Assembly: GCF_008369915.1 (NCBI RefSeq)
Contig: NZ_VSRN01000001.1
Location: 806,001-870,000, forward strand
Direction: 5' to 3'
DNA: 64,000 bases
From: Dyadobacter sp. UC 10
Lineage (GTDB): Bacteria; Bacteroidota; Bacteroidia; Cytophagales; Spirosomataceae
Part shown: in pieces, positions 44,871 through 53,277 of the stretch
Layout of the letters: each line of letters opens with the position of its first letter
Position numbering within the stretch: the first letter of the stretch is position 1
Program-made: the position numbers and the translations under genes
Notes under the pieces: model-generated
The model's input: only the letters and a program-made list of their open reading frames with translations
Databases searched by the model: none
What the model was told of the DNA's origin: nothing

Positions 44871-44907
44871 GGCTTGTGAACTAAGATCACGAGTTACACC
44901 GAAAACA

Positions 44908-45225
44908 ATGGAGTTCGTACTGGTTTTTAGGAGAGATCATCAAAGCACTTCCCCGCAGCTGGAAGAGGAGGATCTGCTCATGTACCGCAAGCATTGGCAG
45001 GATTGGTACCTGAGCCTTGCCGCCCGCCGGCGACTGGCAAGGCCCGTTCAACGATTGGCCCCCCAGGGTGTTACGGTCAGCAGGGAAGAAAAGGTCGAAA
45101 GTAGTGTCACGGTAGAAGGACTGATCTTCATTGAGGCCGGCAATTATGCCGAGGCGGTGGAAATTGCCAGGGATTGCCCCATTTTGCTGCTCGGCGGATT
45201 AGTAGAGGTCTTGCGAGGCAATTAA
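44908..45225 (+). CDS. YciI-family (YCII-related) protein
   Basis: 105 aa from ATG 44908. Ferredoxin-like YCII fold: MEFVLVFRRDHQ at the start, a helical HWQDWYLSLAARRRLARP, then SVTVEGLIFIEAGNYAEAVE and ARDCPILLLGGLVEV. The family is soluble; a few members are dehalogenase-like, but most have no known activity. The frame extends upstream to 44854, but that part covers the sigma-54 element. It lies between the first activator and a bidirectional hairpin. Confidence 0.85.
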   Translation: MEFVLVFRRDHQSTSPQLEEEDLLMYRKHWQDWYLSLAARRRLARPVQRLAPQGVTVSREEKVESSVTVEGLIFIEAGNYAEAVEIARDCPILLLGGLVEVLRGN

Positions 45226-45250
45226 CCCTTTCCAAACTTCATGAAACAAG

Positions 45251-45275
45251 AACGCCCCGCATGATACGGGGCGTT
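45251..45275. terminator. Hairpin between convergent genes
   Basis: AACGCCCCG (45251-45259) pairs perfectly with CGGGGCGTT (45267-45275) over 7 nt. It sits between the convergent YciI-like gene and the 74-aa gene. T runs on either side are short. Confidence 0.75.
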
Positions 45276-45287
45276 ACATGCGTACTT

Positions 45288-45512
45288 CTACCGACGATTT
45301 CCTATATGCAGGATGTCCCTTGCTTCTTCAAGCGAATAATGTGCGGTAAGGTCTGCTTCTTCGATCATCTCCAACACCTGGTCGTCGCTGGGTGTTGAGT
45401 TGGATGAAACCTGATCGAGTTCGATGAGATGCCGGAGCGCGAGGTCCCGGAGCATGCTGACGACTGCCTCCGAGCGATCGCCGGGTAGCACTGTTACCTT
45501 GTATTGCTGCAT
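45288..45512 (-). CDS. Small hypothetical protein (74 aa)
   Basis: 74 aa: MQQYKVTVLPGDRSEAVVSM at the start, then LRDLALRHLIELDQ and DDQVLEMIEEADLTAHYSLE. A short strand followed by amphipathic helices suggests a folded, possibly antitoxin- or adaptor-like protein, but I recognise no family. It is 13 bp downstream of the pirin gene and probably the last gene of that operon. Confidence 0.65.
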   Translation of the reverse strand: MQQYKVTVLPGDRSEAVVSMLRDLALRHLIELDQVSSNSTPSDDQVLEMIEEADLTAHYSLEEARDILHIGNRR

Positions 45513-45525
45513 GTCTGGTTAAAAT

Positions 45526-46404
45526 TTAGGTGGCTAAAACAATTGTTCTGGTGTCCCCTTCAATCCGGATAAACCCCATCCGGCCTTCTTCAAAATCTGA
45601 AATAGCCTTGCCAAGCTCCTCCTCTGAACCCATGGCCATTGCACCAGCGGAGAAGATCGGCTCGCCGAGAGGCTTGCCGCTTAACAGAATGATACGGGCG
45701 TCTGAAACGGCGGTTAGCAGAAGGGTTTCCTGCCGGTCGGAGCGTCCCGCAGCCAGTACCTGGCCCTCCGTGATGGTCCAGGTTTTGTGGCCGTTGGCGA
45801 AAACTGCCTCTCCGGACACGATGTAAATGGTCGCCGTCCACCCTGTCGGCAGTTCGTGCCGGAACGACTGCCCGGCTTCAATGACTATGTCGAGGAATGT
45901 AAGCCGGTCGGGCGTTTCGGCAGCGTTGCCGGCGGCCTGAGTACTTCCTGTAACGACTTTTACAGTAGCCCCTTCCCGGCTCACTACAGGGATGTCGCGG
46001 CTGTCGATAAACAACGCCTGCGGAAGCTCCTGTTTCCGGCTCGCTGCAGCGTTGACGAACACCTGCATACCATGCACGCGGGCACCTTCGGGCATCGGAA
46101 ATTCCGTGTGCACAATGCCCCGCCCCGCCCAGGTCCACATCAGGCTGCCGGGAGTGATCACGATGTCGGTCCCGGACGAATCGAGATTGTGGTAATGTCC
46201 GGAATCTTCAAAAAGATAGCTCACTGCCGACATGCCTGCATGGGGATGCGGGCCGAAAACATCGGTCGTCAACTCGAAATGGTCGAAGCCGATCAATGGA
46301 TCCAGAAGTCCGTTGAAATGGATCGAGCGTACTTTCCTGGCAGCAAACTGCCGGTCGCCCGTATTGACGGTTTGAAATACTTTGGATACCTCTAAATGCT
46401 TCAT
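45526..46404 (-). CDS. Pirin-family cupin protein
   Basis: 292 aa. Two cupin domains. The metal-binding residues of pirin are present: FGPHPHAGM (two His) and RGIVHTEFP (His and Glu). Pirins are iron cupins; some bacterial ones have quercetin 2,3-dioxygenase activity and others bind regulators. It lies in the SDR/56-aa/pirin/74-aa operon behind a sigma-54-like promoter. Confidence 0.93.
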   Translation of the reverse strand: MKHLEVSKVFQTVNTGDRQFAARKVRSIHFNGLLDPLIGFDHFELTTDVFGPHPHAGMSAVSYLFEDSGHYHNLDSSGTDIVITPGSLMWTWAGRGIVHTEFPMPEGARVHGMQVFVNAAASRKQELPQALFIDSRDIPVVSREGATVKVVTGSTQAAGNAAETPDRLTFLDIVIEAGQSFRHELPTGWTATIYIVSGEAVFANGHKTWTITEGQVLAAGRSDRQETLLLTAVSDARIILLSGKPLGEPIFSAGAMAMGSEEELGKAISDFEEGRMGFIRIEGDTRTIVLAT

Positions 46405-46486
46405 GACTGATATAAAAAACTATACTAAACTATTCGGATCGGAATGTTCCGGTCTGGAAATGCAGGCTCTCTTGCGGCCAGCCTGG

Positions 46487-46657
46487 TTACTCGTCGTCTT
46501 TCAGCAGTTGCTCGTGCATCCTGAGCGCATCGTCCATGAATTCACTTCCTTCGAACGTATGGTCTTCATGGTGGTGGATTTCCGTCGAAAGGATCTCGAC
46601 TTCGTGTTTGTAATCGTCATTGTCGTGGTTGTGCACCATTTGCATAAACAGGTTCAT
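46487..46657 (-). CDS. Small His/Asp/Glu-rich hypothetical protein (56 aa)
   Basis: Read directly from the minus strand: ATG at 46657, TAA at 46487, 56 aa, sequence beginning MNLFMQMVHNHDNDDYKHEV and containing EIHHHEDHTFEGSEF. It is very acidic and has eight His, so metal binding is possible. Codon use looks coding and it fills the gap between the SDR gene and pirin on the same strand. No known family. Confidence 0.6.
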   Translation of the reverse strand: MNLFMQMVHNHDNDDYKHEVEILSTEIHHHEDHTFEGSEFMDDALRMHEQLLKDDE

Positions 46658-46707
46658 AGCCGTAATTGTTTTGGTTTAGAAATCATTAAAAAAACTTACC
46701 GTAAGTG

Positions 46708-47457
46708 TTATACGTTGGTCGCTTTAAACCAATCCGCGAAATTCACGGATCCGACGCGCGCATCACCCGCAGGCAATAGGACCACGTCCGAAAGCAGTGC
46801 GCCATAATAGCGGGCCTGGCTGTCGGTGACCACCGAGCGGGTATCTCCTTTGAGGTTGAGGAATTTCTGGACCAGCTCAGCAAGCCGGAAACGTTCCGGT
46901 CCGGCTATCTCTGTCACACCGTTATGCGGCGTACCGAGCGCCACTTCCGTCACAGCCGAGGCGACGTCGTCAGACGAAATGGGTTGGACATAAGCCGCCG
47001 AAAGCCGTACGATCTGTCCCTGCGTAGCCGACTGGGCGATGCCTCCCAAAAACTCGAAAAACTGTGTAGAATGGACGATCGTGTAAGGCATGCCCGATTC
47101 GCGAATAAGTTTTTCCTGCGCAATTTTGCCCCGGAAGTAGCCGCTTTCCGATAACAGCTGCGTACCTACCACCGACAATGCAATGTGATGTTTCACGTCT
47201 GCTTCCTTTTCTGCTGCCAGCAGGTTAGTGCCCGAAGTGGTGAAGAAATCGAGCACCGCCTGGTCTTCGAAAGAAGGCGAATTGGCTACGTCGATCACAA
47301 TGTCGGCACCCTTCAAAGCTTCTGCAAGGCCCTCGCCCGTGATGGTATTAATGCCTGTTGCCGGTGAGCCTGCGATCACCTCGTGCCCCAGGTTGGTAAG
47401 GTTATTGACGACTTTGGAACCAATAAGGCCGCTCCCGCCGATTACAACGATTTTCAT
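46708..47457 (-). CDS. NAD(P)-binding SDR / NmrA-like protein
   Basis: 249 aa. Rossmann start MKIVVIGGSGLIGSKVVNNL with the atypical-SDR G-G-S-G-x-I-G motif. Further features: ALKGADIVIDVANSPSFED, SGMPYTIVHSTQFFEF and ISSDDVASAVTEVALGTP, as in NmrA-like quinone reductases and epimerase-type sensors. Activity unknown. First gene of an operon with the 56-aa protein, pirin and the 74-aa protein. Confidence 0.9.
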   Translation of the reverse strand: MKIVVIGGSGLIGSKVVNNLTNLGHEVIAGSPATGINTITGEGLAEALKGADIVIDVANSPSFEDQAVLDFFTTSGTNLLAAEKEADVKHHIALSVVGTQLLSESGYFRGKIAQEKLIRESGMPYTIVHSTQFFEFLGGIAQSATQGQIVRLSAAYVQPISSDDVASAVTEVALGTPHNGVTEIAGPERFRLAELVQKFLNLKGDTRSVVTDSQARYYGALLSDVVLLPAGDARVGSVNFADWFKATNV

Positions 47458-47495
47458 GAGTGTTTAAGATTTTGGTTTGAAAACACTTCATAAGG

Positions 47496-47511
47496 ATCAA
47501 TCGCCGTGCCA
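47496..47511 (-). promoter_or_regulatory. Sigma-54-like promoter of the SDR/pirin operon
   Basis: Minus strand reads TGGCACG, 4 nt, TTGAT. The -24 part is perfect and the 10-bp spacing is correct; the -12 GC is GA. Transcription would start near 47484, ~26 nt before the ATG at 47457. The inverted repeat AAACTATT/AATAGTTT (47511-47518 and 47534-47541) lies immediately upstream. Confidence 0.55.
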
Positions 47512-47541
47512 AACTATTAAAACACTGATAATGAATAGTTT
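47511..47541. promoter_or_regulatory. Inverted repeat upstream of the SDR operon promoter
   Basis: AAACTATT (47511-47518) and AATAGTTT (47534-47541), perfect 8-bp arms with a 15-bp spacer, centre-to-centre distance ~23 bp. It abuts the -24 element, much as the 38198-38226 repeat abuts its promoter. A regulator site is possible. Confidence 0.35.
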
Positions 47542-47628
47542 GCTAATTTATTCATAATGAAAATCACACGATATTTCGTCTAATGACATAAGATGGCTTT
47601 AAATATCGCGCGATTAGATCGGACCAGA

Positions 47629-50277
47629 TCATTCTGCCAGGTACTGGCGTTTGGTAATGCCCAGTTTCTTGATTTTCGAATGCAGGGTTGTGGCCGGCAT
47701 CCCGAGATATTCAGCAGCCCCGCCGCGGCCCGCCAGCTTTCCACCGCACCGTTTAATGGTCTCGATAATGTGAACTCGTTCCACGTCTTCGAGCGTACCG
47801 GCCATGGAAACGGACTTTGCTTCTACATTTTTATTGGGCAGGTAAACTTCCCGTATCATGGAATCCGTCGAGAGCAGCACGCTCCTTTCTATCAGGTGTT
47901 CGAGCTCGCGTACATTCCCGGGCCACGGGTAGCTGGCTAGCTCATGTAATACTTTGGGTGAAATTTTTCTGACCTTTCTGCCAGTGGCCCTGCTGTAACG
48001 GTCTACAAACAAATTCGCGAGCGGTTCAATGTCGTCGCGGCGACTGCGAAGCGGTGGCAGGTGGATGGGGAATACGTTAAGGCGGTAATAAAGGTCGGAG
48101 CGGAACCGCCCGGCTTTTACTTCTTCGTCCAGATTTCGGTTGGTAGCAGCAATGATCCGGACATTCACTTTAATGGTCGTTTTTCCGCCGATTCTTTCCA
48201 GTTCTTTTTCCTGCAAAACGCGTAGAAGCTTCACCTGCGCTTCGAGCGGCATTTCACCGATTTCGTCGAGAAAAAGCGTGCTGTTATCGGCTAGTTCAAA
48301 TTTACCGATGCGGCGTTCCAGGGCGCCGGTAAACGCACCCTTTTCGTGCCCAAACAACTCACTTTCAATCAGATTGGCTGGTAATGCGGCGCAGTTGATC
48401 TTGATCATCAATTTGTCCTTTCGCGGCGATGTACTATGGATTGCCCTGGCGATCAGCTCCTTGCCGGTACCAGTCTCGCCGGTAATGAGTACGGTTGAGT
48501 TCGATTCCGAAACCATGCTGATCAGATCGTACACCTGCTGCATTTCCGGCCCGCTGCCTACGATCTCGCTAAAATTGTACGTCCGTTTGATCTGCTCTTT
48601 CAGCTGACTGTTCTCCATTTCAAGCATCCTTTTGTAAGCCAGGATCTTTTCATTGGCCTGAATGTTGGCAATTGCCGTCGAGATCTGCGAGCAGATACCC
48701 TGAAGCAGCTCGCTTTTCAGGCTGTCGGTGAGCAGCCAGAGCGTGCCGAGGTCGGCCTGGGCGCTTCGCAGCGGCGCCGCAAACATATATTTGAGCCCCG
48801 TCTTTGCCCAGAGCTGCACGAACGGATTGTCGGGACAGGCTTCCAGTTCTTCTGCTACTTTCAGGATCAAATGGTCTTCGGACGCCAGTACCCTTGCCGG
48901 AAGCGGTCCATGAATGCTATTGGAAGCTTCCACAAGCCCGTCGAAATGTTCGGGTGCGTTTTCGAAAAGCGTCCGGTCATACATGAAAGGCACTAATGTA
49001 AAATTATCATCCGCGATGAGATTGATCATCGCGAGCTTGACATTCAGGACGCGACTCAGCACTTTGAAAACCGCATTCTTCAAGTCTTCCTTCGTGCGGA
49101 CGCGTGCTACTTCGTTGCTGAAACCGAGCAGGAAGGTTTTTTCCCGTTCGCGCTCGATAATTTCCTCCGCCGCCAGTACATTCGACATCGCCACGGAAAT
49201 CTGAGAGCCGATTGCCTGCAAAAGTGAGAGATTAGCCTGCTCGATGCCGAGCCAAAGTATACCGAGCTCTACGTCCCCGTTCCGCAGCGGGATACCCACC
49301 ATCGTTTTCAGCCCCATGGCCTGCCAGATGAAAAGGTACCGGCTCGTAACGCCTCTGCTGATCTCAGCGTCGATGTTGACCTGCAATGGTATGCTACTGT
49401 CGAGCACGCGGTTTTGTAAGCCGTCGAAAACAGGGAACCGGCTTTGCGTGAGTTCCGTCATGTCGTCAGTGGAAATGTCGTTGATCCCCAGGTCATGCAC
49501 GTAAGTTGTCATTGTTTCCTGGTCGGGGTTGATCCGCCGGATGCCGAATCCGCGCATGAGGTTGAACCGGACCAGCGTAGTCCGCACCGCATCGGCCATT
49601 TCCTGACGGTTACGGACCGCCGCAAGGCCAATGCTGCATTCGAGCAGGATTTCATTGATCCACTCCTTTTCCCTGATCTCGTCGTTCTTGATAATGTTGG
49701 TAACCGCGCTGGAAATTTGCGGTGCGATGCCTTCAATAATGCTGATGAATTCTTCCGTAATACTGCCGGGGCGATCCGTGTACATGTGCAGAAAGCCCAT
49801 TATTTCATTTTTGCTTTTTAAAGGCGTCATCAGGATTTCACGAATGCCTCCCTCATAATTTACCCGCAGGAATGTGGGACTGCCCGACAAGTCCATTACG
49901 TTTTCCATCTGATACAAAACCGGTTTACCCGCATCAAGTACCCCTTCGATGAACGGGCCGCTGAGGGGGAAATCGGAATCGACCAGCGTGGCGTAGACCG
50001 GGTGCGTCTGAATGGGGGACGACTTTGGATCAAGTAAAAAAGGGCGGTACGACGTCCGTTCCGGGTTGATCAGCGTTACTATCGTGTGTTTGAAATAGAA
50101 AAGGTTTTTGATGCGGGAGGAAAACAGGACGATGAGGTCATTCTTGTCGCGGATCTGCGTGATGTCGTCGCTCAGGTCCAGGAGAATTTTCCGCTGCTTT
50201 TCCAGAAATTCCTTTGTTTCCGGATCCTTGGTCTGCACTGCCTGCAAGTCGTGGCCGTTTTCGATATTTTCTTTCAT
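47629..50277 (-). CDS. GAF-rich AAA+-Fis sigma-54-dependent transcription activator
   Basis: 882 aa. Three GAF-like domains in ~30-560, one more than its paralogue at 42658-44739. The AAA+ domain has Walker A GETGTGKE near 599, GAFTGA near 647, [20 protein letters not shown] and the sensor region [15 protein letters not shown] Fis-type helix-turn-helix closes it ([20 protein letters not shown]). No receiver domain. It lies 127 bp behind the unknown gene at 50405-51268, in the same orientation. Confidence 0.95.
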   Translation of the reverse strand: MKENIENGHDLQAVQTKDPETKEFLEKQRKILLDLSDDITQIRDKNDLIVLFSSRIKNLFYFKHTIVTLINPERTSYRPFLLDPKSSPIQTHPVYATLVDSDFPLSGPFIEGVLDAGKPVLYQMENVMDLSGSPTFLRVNYEGGIREILMTPLKSKNEIMGFLHMYTDRPGSITEEFISIIEGIAPQISSAVTNIIKNDEIREKEWINEILLECSIGLAAVRNRQEMADAVRTTLVRFNLMRGFGIRRINPDQETMTTYVHDLGINDISTDDMTELTQSRFPVFDGLQNRVLDSSIPLQVNIDAEISRGVTSRYLFIWQAMGLKTMVGIPLRNGDVELGILWLGIEQANLSLLQAIGSQISVAMSNVLAAEEIIEREREKTFLLGFSNEVARVRTKEDLKNAVFKVLSRVLNVKLAMINLIADDNFTLVPFMYDRTLFENAPEHFDGLVEASNSIHGPLPARVLASEDHLILKVAEELEACPDNPFVQLWAKTGLKYMFAAPLRSAQADLGTLWLLTDSLKSELLQGICSQISTAIANIQANEKILAYKRMLEMENSQLKEQIKRTYNFSEIVGSGPEMQQVYDLISMVSESNSTVLITGETGTGKELIARAIHSTSPRKDKLMIKINCAALPANLIESELFGHEKGAFTGALERRIGKFELADNSTLFLDEIGEMPLEAQVKLLRVLQEKELERIGGKTTIKVNVRIIAATNRNLDEEVKAGRFRSDLYYRLNVFPIHLPPLRSRRDDIEPLANLFVDRYSRATGRKVRKISPKVLHELASYPWPGNVRELEHLIERSVLLSTDSMIREVYLPNKNVEAKSVSMAGTLEDVERVHIIETIKRCGGKLAGRGGAAEYLGMPATTLHSKIKKLGITKRQYLAE

Positions 50278-50404
50278 GATTAATGGTTGCTGGTCTGCCG
50301 CTTTGCGGCTGCGTGACGGTAGCTGTTATACGAATTTAATAAAAGTAGGTATGTAAAGGCTACCCGTGCGTGGGCAGCCATTGGCAGGTGGCGGCATGTT
50401 CGGC

Positions 50405-51268
50405 CTAGATGCCGTCCAGCCATTCCGACAAAAAGGTAAGTACCGCAGACCTGCTCAGCCCGGCATCGGACACCGAGCCAGCTGTGGCAATGCCGAGTAT
50501 GAGGGAATGCGCAGGTTCCATTCCGTTTTTCAGTCCCAGTGAGTAGCCTTCGATAAAATTGTCGCGTTCGCGTTCATTGTGCATAGATGCGGGTACTGCT
50601 GGCCGGGCGATCTCAAAATAGCTATTCTGCATGACCAGCGCCGCATGGGTTTCGGAATAGATGATTAAACGGCGGATATCCAAAGATTGGAACAAAGCCC
50701 GGTAGCATCCTTTCGCATCAGGATCGTGCATGCCAAATTCCTGCACATCCTTTCCCCGAAAAAGCATAGACCACACTTCCCACGCTTCCCGTTCGTCCAG
50801 AGCGAGGGTTACATTACCGCTGCGGGTGAAGCTACCCATTACATCCAGTATTTCATCCACGTCGAAAAAAAGACGGTTGGCAGGGTTACCGAGGTAGAAA
50901 ATAAATTCCCAGTCTTTGCGCGCCATGGGGCGGATTACATCTGCAAGAAGACCATACCAAAGATCGGCCGCCTGATGCACGCCGGTCCAGTCGGAAAACG
51001 GAATGACACGGCTTTGGGAAAACAGGTTTTTGAGCGGTTCCAAGCCGGTTTGGGAAACAATGTCGCGCCACCTGGAAACTTGTTTCATCCCGGCAACACG
51101 ACCGGCTCCAACAGTTCCCGCACGGATTCCCAATAATTGCAGCAGGGAGGCATTTTCTTCGGAGGTGAAACCGGGAGCAAAGTCAGTTTCACGGAGCAGT
51201 GCGATGGCCTGCGAGACGGACCGCAGCATCGGCCGGGCCTCATCGTCCGTTGGGAGTTGGCGATTCAT
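50405..51268 (-). CDS. Unrecognised protein, divergent ribokinase-like; paralogue of 41539-42561
   Basis: 287 aa, shorter at the N-terminus than its paralogue. Shared landmarks: SLLQLLGIRAGTV, WEFIFYLGNPANRLFFDVDE, VTLALDEREAWEVWSML, RRLIIYSETHAALV and ERDNFIEGYSLGL followed by HSLILGIATAGSVSDAG. The last segment sits where PfkB proteins have their catalytic Asp and C-terminal helices, with the glycine loop lost. Function unknown. It precedes the 882-aa activator and has a weak sigma-54-like element upstream. Confidence 0.65.
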   Translation of the reverse strand: MNRQLPTDDEARPMLRSVSQAIALLRETDFAPGFTSEENASLLQLLGIRAGTVGAGRVAGMKQVSRWRDIVSQTGLEPLKNLFSQSRVIPFSDWTGVHQAADLWYGLLADVIRPMARKDWEFIFYLGNPANRLFFDVDEILDVMGSFTRSGNVTLALDEREAWEVWSMLFRGKDVQEFGMHDPDAKGCYRALFQSLDIRRLIIYSETHAALVMQNSYFEIARPAVPASMHNERERDNFIEGYSLGLKNGMEPAHSLILGIATAGSVSDAGLSRSAVLTFLSEWLDGI

Positions 51269-51300
51269 TAAGTTGAGTTTTAGATAGGATACTCCCGGAG

Positions 51301-51318
51301 CGTCAATACCCGTACCAA
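51301..51318 (-). promoter_or_regulatory. Weak sigma-54-like element upstream of the unknown gene
   Basis: Minus strand reads TTGGTACG, 4 nt, TTGAC. Spacing between GG and GA is the correct 10 bp, but two conserved positions differ from consensus. The implied start is ~23 nt before the ATG at 51268, the same distance as in the better promoters nearby. Confidence 0.35.
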
Positions 51319-51361
51319 CAACTAATAACTTGATTATCAGAACAAAACCAAACCACCAGTT

Positions 51362-51417
51362 AAAAAAAAGACACTGTATTTCGTCATTTCCCTATCGGGT
51401 CACGAAATACAGTGTCT
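51362..51417 (-). terminator. Strong terminator downstream of the DUF488 gene
   Basis: Perfect 16-bp arms: 51369-51384 (AGACACTGTATTTCGT) pairs with 51402-51417 over a 17-nt loop. The A run at 51362-51369 gives a U run on minus-strand RNA. It would end the minus-strand transcript of 51488-51838 before the next gene's promoter. Confidence 0.85.
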
Positions 51418-51487
51418 ATTGAACGGGCCACAATTCTTGTTGCCTAAACGCTATGCCTTAGCTTTTCCAGCCTCACCTGACATTCGG

Positions 51488-51838
51488 TTAACTATCAGTC
51501 CGCAATATTCGCTGCAGTGCTGCAGCATGGTTGAACTGTTCATCTCGTGCTGCATATACCAGCGTTACACGTCCGTGTTGTTCGATCAGCGATTGCAGAC
51601 TTTGATAAGCCGACGACGCTCGCAATTCCTCAGCATATCTTTTTGTAAAAGCTTTCCACTTTTCAGGTTCGTGATTGAACCACTTGCGTAATTCGGTGGA
51701 AGGCGCCACCTCCTTCAGCCACTCATCTATCCGGGCGTCCTGTTTTTTAATACCTCTTGGCCATAACCGATCTATCAGGACCCGATATCCGTCCTGAGCT
51801 GTCTGTGGCTCATATATTCGCTTAATGAAAACGGTCAT
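51488..51838 (-). CDS. DUF488 family protein (YeaO-like)
   Basis: 116 aa, full length for the family. Hallmarks: VLIDRLWPRGIKKQDARIDE, WLKEVAPSTELRKWF and VTLVYAARDEQFNHAAAL. Function unknown; the fold is small and soluble. It follows the SMUG2-like gene by 13 bp and may be co-transcribed with it. Confidence 0.93.
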   Translation of the reverse strand: MTVFIKRIYEPQTAQDGYRVLIDRLWPRGIKKQDARIDEWLKEVAPSTELRKWFNHEPEKWKAFTKRYAEELRASSAYQSLQSLIEQHGRVTLVYAARDEQFNHAAALQRILRTDS

Positions 51839-51851
51839 TTATTTTTTATTT

Positions 51852-52550
51852 TCAGGGATCAATTCCGGCCAAAGCCCTGATATATTTTTCAATGTACAGA
51901 TCCTTTGCCGCACTTTTATACTGCATGATGAATCTCGGGTGCTCCAAAGGTATGATCTTCCCAAAAAAACCATGTTCATCATTTAACTTCTTCAGGAACC
52001 TCGCGTTTTGCCCCGTGCCCAGGCAAAAGCAGGTGTCTGTAACTATTCCAAGATCAATCAATTGCCGTATACTTTTAATGATAAATTGATAAACAGTTTT
52101 CATTAGTACCGGACTGTCGTAATAATTATAATTGGTTTCTTTTCCCTGGGAATCCGTTTTGATGATCGCTAACGGGAACGGTGAGTTAATATAAAATCTG
52201 TTGTAAAAATCACGCACACCGCCAAATGCGTCGATCATTTGATACATAAAGACCGAGGAAATCTCATGTGTCGGCTTCCCATGGTACGGGATCTTGCATT
52301 CGCTTACCAATCGTTTGGTATCCGTAAAGGGGACACCAGTTACCCCAGCGCCCAACCGGCTGGGATTGATGCCCAGAATGATGCGGCGTCGGTTCTGATC
52401 GTGAAGATACTTTTCAGCAAACAACCGGAGATTATCCATTGCGGTCATCGAATCGACAAATGGATTCATAACCTGGATACCCGCCGGGAGGTCTGGACCA
52501 GAATAAATCAACTGCTCATGAAACCGGATAACGTTCTGGCCAAATGTCAT
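51852..52550 (-). CDS. SMUG2-like uracil-DNA glycosylase family protein (DUF4918)
   Basis: 232 aa from the Met at 52550; the frame is open to 52646, but the family starts at about MTFGQNVIRFHEQL. The UDG-superfamily motif I is ILGINPSRLGAGVTGVPFTD, and the motif II-like segment is IIPLEHPRFIMQYKS with the conserved His. SMUG2-type enzymes remove uracil or other damaged bases from DNA. I give the shorter start more weight because the extra 32 residues are not typical. Confidence 0.85.
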   Translation of the reverse strand: MTFGQNVIRFHEQLIYSGPDLPAGIQVMNPFVDSMTAMDNLRLFAEKYLHDQNRRRIILGINPSRLGAGVTGVPFTDTKRLVSECKIPYHGKPTHEISSVFMYQMIDAFGGVRDFYNRFYINSPFPLAIIKTDSQGKETNYNYYDSPVLMKTVYQFIIKSIRQLIDLGIVTDTCFCLGTGQNARFLKKLNDEHGFFGKIIPLEHPRFIMQYKSAAKDLYIEKYIRALAGIDP

Positions 52551-52757
52551 AAATTTCAATTGGAGGATTTTTTGTTGAGGACAGGTACCCTCCGCCATAC
52601 CCTTTTGAACGAGCGATGCCGGGTAGTACCAGACTTGAAAGTCCAATAAAATTTATCAAAATGCAAAAAAATGACGGCGAGGAACGTGCCCGGCCGCCAT
52701 TAAAACTACACTTTAAAACATTTAACCGGGCCGGTTTATGGCTCAGTTCTGCATCAT

Positions 52758-53210
52758 TTAAAGTTCTTCATTCCCGCGCAGGCCGGCTGCCAGGTGCAGT
52801 GCCGCCAATTGAAACCCACTTTTCAGATAAACTTTCTGAGCACTGCTATTCGTAAAATCGGTATCCAGCACAAGCGCATCGAGCTGGTTCATCCTGGCAA
52901 TTTCCCTTACGTATTTTATTAATCTGGAGGCAAAGCCTTTTCCCCGGTATGCGTCTAGCGTGCACAGGTCGTCAATGTAAATAATGTTGCCCGTGTGCAA
53001 AGAGGTCATAAAACGATAGCCGGCAAATGCGGCAAACTTGTCGTCCTGGAAAATGCCTGCAATGAAGTATCTCTCATTTTTCATCATTTCAGTGACCATC
53101 GAAACCCATTTATCCCTTTTCAAATGTGGTCTCAACAAAAATGCAACATCCCAGCACTGATCAATTTCAGTTTCCGTTTTTACAATCTTAATTTGAATTT
53201 GGTCTTCCAT
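52758..53210 (-). CDS. GNAT-family N-acetyltransferase
   Basis: 150 aa from the Met at 53210 (MEDQIQIKIVKTE); the longer frame to 53300 would overlap the MocR gene. Acetyl-CoA motif A is IYIDDLCTLDAYRGKGFASR (the R-G-K-G-x-A loop), followed by LDTDFTNSSAQKVYLKSGFQ. Substrate unknown. It lies 67 bp downstream of the MocR gene on the same strand. Confidence 0.9.
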   Translation of the reverse strand: MEDQIQIKIVKTETEIDQCWDVAFLLRPHLKRDKWVSMVTEMMKNERYFIAGIFQDDKFAAFAGYRFMTSLHTGNIIYIDDLCTLDAYRGKGFASRLIKYVREIARMNQLDALVLDTDFTNSSAQKVYLKSGFQLAALHLAAGLRGNEEL

Positions 53211-53277
53211 TTCTTCTGATTTTTTGTCAAATCTATGAAAGGCCTTTCTACCCGGATTATGCCAATTATAAGAATTC

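Noticed and set aside
44854..44907. Upstream extension of the YciI-like protein (18 codons)
   Set aside because: It overlaps a consensus sigma-54 promoter and precedes the normal start of the YCII fold.
46382..46807. Plus-strand 141-codon frame between the pirin and SDR genes
   Set aside because: It runs antisense to the ends of two real genes and to the more plausible 56-aa minus-strand gene.
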